NCBI RefSeq assembly: GCF_026151205.1
Contig: NC_087075.1
Coordinates: 4,562,359 to 4,626,358 of the forward strand
Direction: 5' to 3'
Origin: Bolinopsis microptera
Taxonomy: Eukaryota > Ctenophora > Tentaculata > Lobata > Bolinopsidae
Length of the DNA: 64,000 bases
In this document: piece by piece, positions 20,559 through 32,000 of the stretch
Numbering within the stretch: the first letter of the stretch is position 1
Layout of the letters: every line of letters starts with the position of its first letter
Program-made: the position numbers and the translations under genes
The notes under the pieces: generated by a model
What the model saw: the letters and a program-made list of their open reading frames with translations, nothing else
Databases searched by the model: none
Told to the model about the DNA's origin: nothing

Positions 20559-23500
20559 TCCAAGAATTCCTGGCAGATATACCGCTCAGCGAGGATGTCA
20601 TTCTTCTCGGTGACTTTAACGCTAGAACTGGCACAATGGATGACATGATGTCTGACAATAGACACCTGAAAGACTACGAACTTAACGCCCATTACTGCAA
20701 ACAGCTGACGAAACGCAACAACTCGGACCTTAAGCTGAACACAAACGGGCGACCCTTCATCGAACTCCTGCAAACAACTGGTCTAGTCATTCTCAATGGT
20801 AGGACCCTGGGTGACATTTTTGGTGCACCCACTTGTATTCAACGCCACGGTGTTAGCACTGTTGACTATATCTGCGTATCCACGAGTCTCCACGATAAAA
20901 TTCGCCAACTCAAAATCGAGAGCATATCCCAGTACTCCGATCACAGGCCACTCTCTATGACTATCTCTACCAATCACCTAAAGAGGATCTCTACCAGTAA
21001 TGACACTAAAGACATCCAGGATGCACCCAAATCCTTCAAATGGAACAGATCAGAGAATCTCTCTGCCGACTCAGCAACCCAGTTTCGCTCGGCACAGAAT
21101 GATCAGACATTTAAGGACAAAATAGAACACCTCCTTAACCAACCAGCGAACACAGCAGACGAAGCAACACGGCTCAATAGAGATTTGGTCGCAACATACC
21201 ACAACCTTGCGAATTCAGTTACTACAACCAAACGTGGAACACGTACTAACAAGAAAAAATGGTTTGATCTTAACTGCAGGCGTGCGAAAAGTGCGGCTAG
21301 TAGAGCTGACAGGAATGCAAATCGCAACCCACACAGCAATTTCCTTCGCAATCAGCACTTTCTCAAAAAAAAGGAGTACCGGGCTATTAAGAGCACGAAA
21401 AAGGGGAAATATCTGTTTGAGATGAATCAAAAGATAAACGAAAGTGGTAATGTTAACTGGGCGGCGCTCAAGCAACTGTCCGAACAACACAAAGATGAAG
21501 AGCCATTTGACATTTATGATCTTCTCCTCTTTCATAAATTTTTTAACGACCTTTACAACCGTAAGTGTAGTAAGAATCACCACGCAGATGATGACGTCGT
21601 CTCTACTCCCACAACCGACGAGCTGCAGAACACTAAAAACCTAGTCGACAGTTTGAATCGAGACTTCACCTTACAGGAGACAAAAGATGCGATCAAGAAA
21701 CTGAAGAACAACAAGAGTGTGTCCGATGACCTGATATCAAACGAGATGCTGAAAAACTCCAACGAGCAACTCCAACTTGTTCTAGTTAAGCTTTTTAATG
21801 CCTGTCTTCAGTGCGGAACCTACCCTTGGAACAACTCTATCACCACTCCACTCCATAAAAAGGGTGACCGTCAGAACCCCGATAACTATCGGGCCATTAC
21901 CATTGGCAGCTGTCTTGGCAAGCTATTTTCGAACTTGCTCCTTAAACGGCTGATAGAATTTAGGGAAATAGCTTGTCCCGACCGACCGTATCAACTGGGA
22001 TTCAGGAGTGGAGCACAATGTAATGACCACTTGCTCACCCTGAACACTATCATAGAGAAATATGTCAAAAAAGAGAAGAAGCGACTATTTGCCTGCTTCG
22101 TCGATTATCGGAAGGCGTTTGACAGTGTATGCAGGGATGCACTTCTGTTCAAACTGGGCAACATGGGTCTCTCAGGCAATTTCTTCACTTGCATCAGCCA
22201 CATGTATAACAACTCGTCAACCCGAGTTAAGCTGATCCAAAAGCTCTCCGCTGCTATCGACGTTACCATCGGCACAGAACAAGGGCACCCGATGTCCCCT
22301 GAGCTCTTCAAAGTTTATATCCACGAGCTTTCCATCAGACTCGAACAAATCGAAGAGTTGAATGTCCCAATTTTAAACGGCATCAAAGTAAGCCACCTCC
22401 TATGGGCTGACGACTTAGTCCTCCTAGCACTTGACGCGTTCAGCCTACAATCGTTGCTGAATTGCTTGCACGACTATGCAGAAAAATGGGAGTTATCAGT
22501 TAACATCGACAAAACCAGTGTGATGGTCTTCAATACAAGCTCACGAACACTTAAATGTTCTTATGGCTTTAAACTAGGAAGCCTGGACATTATACCAGTA
22601 AAAAGATACTGCTATCTCGGAATCCAATTCTCTCTGAATGGATCGTTTAAGCAAGCTATCGACGAACTTAGGAAGAAAGCTCTACGCTCATTCTTCTCAA
22701 TGAGGCGAATTATCAACACGAAAGCGCTCACTTATACCAGCACGATGCTTAAACTCATCGATAGTCTAGTAAAGCCTGTAGCGACCTATGCATGTCCCGT
22801 CTGGCTCTCATCAACAAACATCGTAAAGGCTATCCTGTCGAAAAAAGAAGAAGTGAGCCTGCCTAAATCTGCAGCTAAAGATCCGCTCGAAACAACTCAT
22901 CTGAAGATTCTCAAATGGATACTAGGCGTTCACAAGAAAGCTAATAACAACTTCTGCTATGGTGACACTGGTAGAACCCCCTGGACAGTTACCGTCATTC
23001 CCCAATGTTTAGCTTACTTCCATCGGGCATCCCTGGCGGTAGAAGGTAACGTGAACACTCTTTTGCACCACACCTTTCAAGAGCAAAAGCTACTGAATCT
23101 AACCTGGTATGATGCGTGGTCAACTATTGCCAAGATGAGTACAGTCTCCAAGCCGCAGTTATCACCCACCCTAGACGCTTGTGAGTACATACATGAGACA
23201 TTTGTTGACCATTGGAAGAGAGATCTCCTCAACCAGCCCAAAATGTCTTTCTACACAGCGGTTAAATTCGAGTTTGGCGAAGAACCCTATTTACAGCTCC
23301 CCTGCCGGCTTAAAAGGGTCAATATTGCTAAACTCCGATCTAGCAGTCACGATCTTAGGATAGAAAAAGGTCGCTACACCAAAGATCAACTCAACACAGC
23401 TCTTAAAACGTGTCGCTTCTGCTGCTCCTCAGAAACGGATGTCATACGTTTTTTAGAGGAGCTCCCCTTCTTTGAAACTCCTATTCTAGAAACCGAAGAC

Positions 23501-23698
23501 CACGTCCTAACTGAGTGCCCCTACTACCATCAACTCAGGTCCAACCTCTCTGACAACCTCAAAAGCCTGTTGATGCTAAAAGAATATGGAGCAATAATGA
23601 ACTCACTCCATATAAAAGAGTTCGGGAAGTACCTTACAGACTCCTCAAATCTACGTAATCCTCCTAAAACGTCCCTTAACCCTCGCAAACAGATGTAG
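20559..23698 (+). pseudogene. LINE ORF2, truncated copy lacking the endonuclease N-terminus
   Basis: The frame is open from the junction through RT and zinc-knuckle to the same stop as copy A; the first ATG is at 20636. Differences seen against copy A are Tyr to Asn near 20999, a silent G to A near 21218, one inserted Tyr (KALTYTSTM) and Pro to Leu (NSLHIKEF). RT motifs FVDYRKAFD and LLWADDLVLL are intact, but the QET-containing half of the endonuclease is absent. Confidence 0.85.
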
Positions 23699-23810
23699 TA
23701 CTCGAACTTTATTTACTGGATTACCTTAAATTATTATAGACGATCTTCTTTTATTTTCGTGAAATTGTAAACGGTTAAATTTTACTATTTTTAAATGATT
23801 CAGTTTTGAT

Positions 23811-24082
23811 AATTTTATTTATTCATTTATTCATTTATTCATTTATTCATTTATTCATTTATTCATTTATTCATTTATTCATTTATTCATTTATTCATTT
23901 ATTCATTTATTCATTTATTCATTTATTCATTTATTCATTTATTCATTTATTCATTTATTCATTTATTCATTTATTCATTTATTCATTTATTCATTTATTC
24001 ATTTATTCATTTATTCATTTATTCATTTATTCATTTATTCATTTATTCATTTATTCATTTATTCATTTATTCATTTATTCAT
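23811..24082. repeat. (ATTTATTC)n octamer microsatellite in the LINE 3' UTR
   Basis: About 33 copies, against two to three at the equivalent place in copy A (20450-20475). The rest of the UTR is almost unchanged, so the array expanded after the copies separated. Confidence 0.95.
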
Positions 24083-24305
24083 TCTTGTATAGCCAAGACG
24101 AGTCCGTTAGTGTTCTCTCTGGTAATTTCATGTTTAATCCTGTTTAATCCTGTTTATATATTCAGGGATAGACGCTTTGCCAGTCAATTGTAGCCTGTAT
24201 TTAATTGTCCATAGATTCAAAAGTATAAAAGATACAGCCATTTCCGACCACAGGTCTTGCAAATAATTGTTTATACTTTAGTTTACATTGTATAAAAAAA
24301 TTATA

Positions 24306-24340
24306 TGACGTCATAAACACCCCTTGATGACGTCATCAAG
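24306..24340. promoter_or_regulatory. Two CRE-like TGACGTCA sites
   Basis: TGACGTCA is at 24306-24313, and an 18-bp perfect palindrome CTTGATGACGTCATCAAG is at 24323-24340. TGACGTCA is the CREB/ATF consensus. No adjacent gene start is visible, so function is doubtful. Confidence 0.25.
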
Positions 24341-25184
24341 TTAACCGTTTTTAAAACTTGATTTTTGACAAAGTAATAACTTTTGAAATTAATTTTAAAC
24401 CATTAAGGAGTAATTTTATTCAAAATCTGAGGAAATTTTCACCTTAGATAATTGTTCAAGCATTCTGAAAATCTACCAGAAAGTTTTTCTAGCTTGCTCC
24501 TTCATAAAGATATTCGTCATTGAAGTTTGTGCTTTTTTGAAGAATTATTTTATAAAAACGTCAATTTTGCGATTTAGTATTCTCTGGTGTTGGGCCATGC
24601 CTTGGGTTGTGGAGCTCAGTTCTGCTTCCTATAGGTATAAATTGTGTCATAGGCTAGTTTTAAAGTTGAAAATCGAAAAGTTGCACACGTTGGGACACGC
24701 CCAAATTGATAGAAAATCGCTAAAATCACTGAAAATTGCTGTTTTCGTCATTTTCTGTCAACTTTAGAGTGCCGTTGTGATTACAGTTCTTCTTGAAATA
24801 CTTCGAAACTTTGCATGCTTATCAAGCTATATATAAAACAATTACATGCAAAAATTTACGGCGATTCAATATTGGATGCGCACGCAACGTCTGCTCAAAG
24901 TTTGCACGTGCGAAAGGTGAGAATTTTGCTCATTCGTGATTTCCAACAAATTCTGCTTTGCCACGACAGTTTAATGTCATTATATATGAATTTAATGCCA
25001 ACTTGAATGAGTATTAAGTGGCATATTCAGTCAGTGATCGACCGATATGCTTCCCTAAACACAAGGAAATGTTTTTAAAGGATAGATTTCGAAATCGTTG
25101 AAACTTCCTCCTTATTAATGAAGATATCAGTTTATATTTCGACTTTATAAAGTACCCTGACATTATAATCAAAAAGAGATGATA
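24341..25184. other. No gene seen
   Basis: AT-rich sequence with scattered short ORFs lacking any family resemblance. Confidence 0.4.
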
Positions 25185-25951
25185 CAGGGTGGGCCAAAAG
25201 TCAGTACCCATACGTTGGCCTTAATAGCTCCGCCGTGTTTTATATTTGAGAGCTGTTGCTTTGCAGATGGCATACTGTACTTACTGGTTCGAGGATTCCG
25301 TCGTCAAAATTTGAAAATTCGAATATTTTAGACCACGCCCATTCAATATTAAAACACCTATATTGTTTTCTCTGAACATGCTGAACGCCTAATTTTTTCA
25401 GAGACGGTAGATTGTCAAATGTTGCATATGATCTGAAAACATGAGGCAAAACGGATTAGAAATGACGAAGTTATCAAGCATGTTCTGTATCTCGTTAACG
25501 AAATTGACTGGGTGATTATGTGACACCGTGACACGACACCTTAATTGGGCACCCTTAACAATTCCCATAATGTTTAACGGGGTAGTTAACGGGGTCACCT
25601 TATCACGTGATTAGGTAAACCAATCACCTGATCACACGTAATGAATAAACTCGTTATGCTTCATATCTCGGTCATCTGAGAAGCTACAGTTCTAATTCTT
25701 TCAGGACAAACGTAATTCGAATGGCCAAACACAATTCAATAACATTTAGCTTGATCCGACTATCCAAACTATCAAATAAATGTGAAAATGAACCTCTATT
25801 TGAAAAAAATGAACGCGAATATTTTTCGAGTTGACAAATTCCTCGAACCAGTGGTGGTACTAAGTCATACCAGAAAGAAGTATTTAAATTGGGCACTCAG
25901 TGACTGAGCTATAAAGGCCAACGTATGGGTACTGACTTTTGGCCCACCCTG
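25185..25951. mobile_element. Tc1/mariner-type MITE, complete
   Basis: Terminal inverted repeats of about 37 bp start CAGGGTGGGCCAAAAGTCAG and end with the reverse complement, flanked by TA on both sides (25183-25184, 25952-25953). CAGGGTG..CCAAAA ends with a TA duplication are typical of Tc1/mariner relatives. The 767-bp element has no transposase. A truncated copy is at 48236-48678. Confidence 0.85.
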
Positions 25952-25953
25952 TA

Positions 25954-26840
25954 TTTTACCAAAACCCCTAATCATGGGTAGAGTGGACCGCTGTCAGTGT
26001 CTCTCTTTCCCAAACAAAAGGAAATGATATTACTTTGATTGACCGTTCTCAAATGCAAAATGATACCGAGAATGAAATCGGTCGCTCGCTTTTCCCATTC
26101 ATTTACAATTGTAATAGATTAAGAAGAACTACCCAAAGGCAGCTGTACTCGGCAATGAAGATTCAATAAACTTCAGCTAATTCAATAAGTAATACTAATA
26201 ACTACCACCCTTACCCCGAAATACTAGGTATCGACCCGAACGCAACCCAAAGAGATTTTTACAGCATCTGATTGATGTAATCAATCGAAACTTATTACAA
26301 TTCGTAAGCCGTGAATGAATGGGAAAAGCGAGCGACCGATTTCATTCTCGGTATCATTTTGCATTTGAGAACGGTCAATCAAAGTAATATCATTTCCTTT
26401 TGTTTGGGAAAGAGAGACACTGACAGCGGTCCACTCTACCCATTTTTTTTTTTTTTAATCTAGACACTTATTTTACTTCGGTGTATTCCAACAGCCACAA
26501 TGTTACACAAGTGCAACCAGCCAATTACAGGAAGCCGAAGGATCTTTTTGGCCAGTGACGGTTAAGGTAGTGTGTACCATACTTTCTTCGTCCGAGACTT
26601 TGCTGCAATGTGCAGCTCCTCATTTAACCCTCACACCCGATTTCTCGAGTATTCGGCTGAGTAGACCGGGGGGCTGCATAGACCACTCATGATCCTTAGC
26701 TGAACGTCGACGACGCTCACCCCACGACCAGGCAGTCAGTGGGTTTCGAACTCGCAACCTAACGATTGTAAGACAGGCGTTCTAACCAACTGCGCTACCT
26801 GGCCATGAATTATGGGTTTTGGTAAAATATATTATACCTG
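25954..26840. mobile_element. Foldback (long-TIR) element split by a SINE
   Basis: The left arm is about 25955-26106 (TTTTACCAAAACCCCTAATC..GGGTAGAGTGGACCGCTGTC). It is the reverse complement of 26314-26442 continued at 26806-26831. The roughly 200-bp centre is unique. The right arm is interrupted exactly between CTCTACCCA and TGAATTATGGG by the SINE. About 40 bp including the outer end is then tandemly doubled (26797-26877). Confidence 0.8.
26447..26805 (-). mobile_element. tRNA-derived SINE, reverse copy
   Basis: Reverse complement of the SINE at 10286-10643: T-run at 26443-26456 (its A tail), body, then B-box and A-box, ending GCTACCTGGCC at about 26805. Confidence 0.87.
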
Positions 26841-26877
26841 GCCATGAATTATGGGTTTTGGTAAAATATATTATATA

Positions 26878-27361
26878 TTATTATTATTTTCTTTTTATTC
26901 TATAACATATAAATTGTTCTCTTCTCTACAATATAGTAAGATTGTTTATCAGTAGATAGATTGTGTATCAGTTATTCTGATAGTTGATATCATTATATTT
27001 ATTTATTTATACAATTTTTAAAAGCTCCAAACGCTTCTACTGTTATATCATAATCAATATGTTATATTGTTATATGGGTATTTCATTTGTCTCGATCGTT
27101 TGAATATGCCTGACTGACAATTTTCTCGACTGACTGACAATGTTTCTTCTTTTCCCCATTTAAAATACAACGATTAGTACATTTTAGCTTATGATTAATA
27201 TTATATTTTTACCTATAGTTTACCTAGATGCGACAGATACATTTTAATTTAGTGTATAAGCAATTTTCTTCTGTGAAAATAAACTCTCAGATGTAACGAG
27301 CCTCGTGTCAAAATTCAATACTGTTAAAAATTGCTATCCACATGGCATTTAATTTTCGAAA
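26878..27361. other. AT-rich, no gene seen
   Basis: Only short AT-rich runs; GTTTATCAGTAGATAGATTG-type near-repeats. Confidence 0.4.
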
Positions 27362-27665
27362 TCCACGCCGATTACGCCGCCGCCGCCGACGATTTTAACC
27401 ACGCCGCCGCTGTTTTGAAGAAATACGGCGGCGTGCAGCATTGTTTTGCTTCCGGTTCAATATCCTAACTATAATTATAAAATGGAAGTTAAGTTAATGA
27501 TTTTAATTAAACAAGGCAATCGATTTGAATCTCAGCTACAGATTACTGAGCGGCGCTCAGCCTGTCATTCCGGCTCCGCCGAATCTCTATTCGGCGTTTA
27601 TATAATATATGTTTATGAACATAATAGCCTGGGGTCCCCAGGTAAAGTCACAAATGGTTCCCCGG
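27362..27665 (-). repeat. GC-rich stretch plus inverted copy of the 10152-10280 segment
   Basis: CGCCGCCG-rich DNA at 27362-27440 resembles 7305-7380. 27540-27665 reads, reverse-complemented, as the GAATAGAGATTCGGCGGA..GACAGGCTGAG segment found upstream of the SINE at 10 kb. Confidence 0.6.
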
Positions 27666-28849
27666 ATCTTAAACTTGATATAATGTACATTATGAAATGA
27701 ACCGCTCCCACGCACTAAATTGCTCGCCTCAAAACAAATCTTGTGAAAAGGCCCTAAGGGTATGAAAGTAATTTAAATCGGTGTATTTTTGGATGTTGAT
27801 TCCGAATCATTCTCCATGACTGATAACGTAGGGTAAAAAACGTAGGGTAAGAATTCTTTTTTTTAACCGTTTTTTTTCGGCTGCAAAACCATAAAAACCA
27901 AAGTCACGTGTCAATTGTAAGGCGAGAGAATTAGTAAATAAGCCGAAATAAACTGATCAGAGCTTGTGCAGTGGCAAGTGTATGGAATTGGAAGTTTAGT
28001 ATCCGCCACCACAAAAAAACGAGCGCAATTCTAGTTAATAGTTTTGAGTGCCTTCTATCCATCATGTCAGCGTTAAAATTAATGTCCGTCGGGTTCAAAA
28101 TTGTACTTGTTTTCACATAGCCACGTGTCTACGCGTACTGCGTGACGCTATATACTGCAAGCGAGAGGGCTCTGGTTAGAGCAAGTACCTGTTGATCACG
28201 CAATTTTCGGTCAAATAACGTCCGAATTCCGATAAGGTATAACGCTATATGATTTTAGTTATCTGTTATATTAAATATTTCTTTGGTTAAATATTTGATA
28301 AAAAGTATAAGTATAACCGTAGGTTACACTTACATAGCATTTTCTTGTTTTTAATCATTCAGAAAATGAAAACTATACAATTCTAAATTTATCATATTTA
28401 AAGATTTTAAGGCGTTAATGCCGATCAATCAATTTGCTAAATACATTCCCATTTTATACTGCATTTCTGGGCTTTACAAAATTACAATGAAAAACTGACG
28501 CAATAATGGATTGTGTGTATGTAAAACCGATCAGTTATATTGACATACATCTCCACTTTAAAAAATCGTCGTGATTTGTAATTGGGTTACAAAATACTGT
28601 TCCTAATTTCCACTTAATTAGTTGATGACGCAAACTTCATTTGCAGTTTTGTTCACTGCATGCAGCTTACAACAAGTAAAAACTCAGAAGAACAATATGG
28701 TACTGGTGAATTTCTTACAGTTTTAACCACACAACTTTTTGTCGACCACTTTATTTCTGTAAATCAAATTTCTGCTTTAACCATCTTGTTGCCATGGCAA
28801 CAATTCTCAAAGCCACAAATAAGAGCGGACTTATCTCTGCTGTAAAAAT
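27666..28849. other. 3' flank of the potassium channel gene
   Basis: On the minus strand the channel stop is at 28852-28850 and an AATAAA signal lies at 28755-28750, about 95 nt downstream. That gives a short 3' UTR. Further down I see no gene. Confidence 0.5.
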
Positions 28850-29028
28850 TCACATGGCCACAGAAGAAAAGGGACTCATCTCATTCTGCATTTTCGATCT
28901 CTCGTATTCTTCAGAGAATCTAGTAACAATGATGGTAGCTGGCAGTGCTATTATAATCAGACCACAGAACACTGCGAAGGATCCCATGCACTTTCCAAGG
29001 GTTGAGAGAGGTATCATGTCACCATATC
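28850..29028 (-). CDS. Kv exon 10, end of filter, S6, C-terminus
   Basis: Completes GYGDMIPLSTLGKCMG, then S6 with CGLIIIALPATIIVTRFSEE and a short tail ending SPFSSVAM. No PDZ ligand of the ETDV type. Acceptor ACTCTTCTCCAG. Confidence 0.93.
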
Positions 29029-32000
29029 CTGGAGAAGAGTTATGGTAACTGTGGTAACTGTTGTAACTGTGGTAACTGTGGTAACTGTGGTAACTGTGGT
29101 AACTGTGGTAACTGTGGTTACTGTGGTAACTGTGGTAACTGTGATTACTGTGGTAACTGTGATTACTGTGGTAACTGTGGTTACTATGGTTACTATAGTT
29201 ACTATGGTTACTATGGTTACTGTAGTTACCATGGTTACTGTGGTTACTATGGTTACTATAGTTACCATGGTTACTGTGGTCACTGTTATGTTACCATGGT
29301 TACTGTGGTTACTATGGTTACTATGGTTACTATGGTTACTATGGTTACTATGATTACTATGTTTACTATGGTTACTATGGTTAATATGGTTACTATGGTT
29401 ACTAACCCACTGTGGTGACGGTGATAACGGCCCACCAACACGATATGAGTATAGAACTAAACTGGGTCTTCTCACAGGATATTAAAACTGCAGTTTTGTT
29501 GGTCTGGAAATCTGCTGCCGTTTCATTGTAGCAGGCAGGCTGAGGGAGGGATTCTATCGTGTACATGATACTGCCAAACGATACCACCGCTAGTGATACT
29601 ACACCTGAGGTAGCGAGATTGTTAGAATATTAGTAAAGCATATTATAGTAAAACATATTACCTTATCGGACCTTATTTGGACGGACATTACTTGAACGGA
29701 CATAATTATGAACGGACATTAATATGAACGCTAGAAGGCAATCAAAACCATCAAAAATCCGAATTTTTTTCATCTTTTTTTAAAAGTTTTTTTAATTTTA
29801 GCAAAGATTTTTAAATCCATTTTTCATACAGTAAGCTTATCTGCGCTGTGCAGATAAGGTGCGAAGGTACCTACAAGATTATATTAGATACCGTCGGTCA
29901 CATACCTAGGGAGATAACCCGGTTTGTCTTCTACTTTATCGAGATATGGGTGGTATGGTAGAAGGTATCGTAGCTGACATAAGCCACCGAAGGTCGCCTA
30001 TACCGAGCGTGCTAAATCACTCTACAGTCGATCTTCGAGATTGTTCTAAAAGGGCCCCGATGGTTGTACCCAACTTCAATCGATGTATTTTCGGCCGCTG
30101 ATTCCGAATCACCCTCCATGACATAGGGTTAAAATACTCTCCTGACGAGATATTGGCGAAAAACTGTATTGATCACGTGATATGACCGTATAAGGAAGTT
30201 AGTCTAATTTCTCGTTAGGGTTAGGGTTTCAGCATATGTTTTTGTTAAGGATTAAGGGTTAGGGTTAGGGTTTCAGCATATGTTTTTGTTAAGGATTGGG
30301 TTAGGGTTAGGGTTGGGATCAGATTAGAGGGTTAGGGTTTCGAAAAGTCTTTCAGATTCAGCTAGAGAATGGGTTAAAAAAGTCACGTGACAGTCGAGTG
30401 TAGAGTGATTAATCATCATCCCACCTATACCAAGTGGGCCAGTGGGGGGCTAGAGATAAAGCTTAAGCTGTTATACTTTAGGCATTCAAGTATCTCTCTA
30501 GTAGAGCAGTTGGGATCGTTCATTGCCCGGTACGACTACGAGTTGGACAGACAACCAGTTGTAAGAGAAAATGTGGAGGTAGAAGAAGCCGAAGATCAAC
30601 TTCAAGATAGTGATCATGCAATAATGTGATATTTACAATTCAGATTGTTAAAATTTTATAATACATTTTTTTATCAATTCAACAACATAGTTTATTCTAA
30701 TGAAAGCTATTGAAACTGAATGAAATTAAAAAGTTGTCATATTCTGGACAAAAAGTTCGAAATGAAAAAATTTTTGGAAAAAATTCAACGGACTTTAACT
30801 TTGACGGACATTAATTGAACAGACTTTATTTGAACGGACATTAAGATGAACGCTAGGGCCTCCAGCGTTCAAGTAATGTCCGTCCAAATAAGGTCCGATA
30901 AGGTAGAATATTGATATAATATATTAGTAAAACATATGACTGTAGTGAAAGTGCTCGTGACGATGTGAAAGACCATAAACCAGGGATTCCTTCGCGAGCA
31001 TGTAAGATTATATCCAAAGTTTGTTCGCCAATGGGATTGGGGTGTGTCTGGGTGTCAAAGATCTTCAAGATGGGTGCTACTAGTAATGAACTCTAGAAGG
31101 ATGGAATAGTAATACTTGGTCTGGCCGTCTGGAAGCCCATAGAATTCCAGTTCAGAAACCGAGTTAGGAGGTGCGGCTACTGATGAGAAGCCTCCTTAAA
31201 GTTTATTTGGGTTAGAAACGACATCTGGGTCCCTACCCTCGCACAAGATTATTTTCAATTTTCTTGTTGTGTTCCACAACTAGTAAAACATATTATATTA
31301 GTAAAATATATTAGTAAAACACATTAGTAAAACATATTAGTAAAACATATTAGTAAAACATCTTACTATATATAAAGCGAGACGATATATATATATATAG
31401 ATATATATATATATATATTTATCTGTGCCATTTTACTGACACCACGGCATCAACTTTAACACGACTTTCCGCAAAAACCGTAAAAGATATACAACTGAAA
31501 CTTTTTTGACTGGGTCAAATGCTTTAATGGCCTTCAAATCAGCATGAAAAAATAAAAAATTGGCCAAGAAATAGGAGTTTTAGAGCCCAAAATTTGGACC
31601 CCCAAGTGGTGTCAAAAACGCGAATTAAATAGGTAATAATTATTTTAGTCTCTTGAGTCTTGACACCACTTTAGGGTTAGACGGGTTCCTGCTAGTATTA
31701 GTAAATTAACATATTAGTAAAACATATTAGTAAAACATATCAGTAAAACATATTAGTAAAACATATTAGTAAAACATATTAGTAAAACATATTATTACAT
31801 AATATTATAATTATTAATAGTAAAAGGCCAATGAGTGTAGAAACGTCGATTATTTTTATTTAGTTTCCACCACTTATTTGCCTTGTTTTACTTTGTATGT
31901 TGAGAGCCGTGATGCTCCCTACTAAAGTACTAAGCACTACAATCGGAAATTTCTGAATTGCAATTGTACCGCCGATGACTTTTTAAGAGTTGTGCATTGT

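Larger units (their letters stand above)
20559..24155 (+). mobile_element. LINE copy B, 5'-truncated, head-to-tail with copy A
   Basis: From CTCCAAGAATTCC this copy matches copy A from 17198 onward (offset 3361 bp). I noticed only a handful of substitutions plus one 3-bp insertion (TAT near 22733). It begins precisely where the duplicated endonuclease segment of copy A ends. It ends in two to three TGTTTAATCC units. Confidence 0.88.
29661..30903. mobile_element. Mariner-like TIR element in Kv intron 8, carrying a HIRAN-like remnant
   Basis: Perfect inverted ends of about 38 bp (CCTTATCGGACCTTATTTGG..) with TA on each side (29659-29660, 30904-30905). Subterminal GAACGGACATTAA repeats occur inside both ends. 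The interior holds a broken HIRAN-like segment and a nested TIR element. There is no transposase. Confidence 0.8.

Noticed and set aside
23806-24147. HLFIYSFI repeat ORF
   Set aside because: Translation of the ATTTATTC microsatellite in a LINE 3' UTR.
28794-29048. Plus-strand ORF starting MATILKATNKSG
   Set aside because: Shadow of the Kv S6 exon on the opposite strand.
30853-31068. Minus-strand ORF with LKIFDTQTHPNPIGEQTL, first suspected to be the Kv S4-S5 region
   Set aside because: It lacks the Arg repeat. The true S4 exon with matching phases was then found at 32197-32322. Chance resemblance at a repeat boundary.
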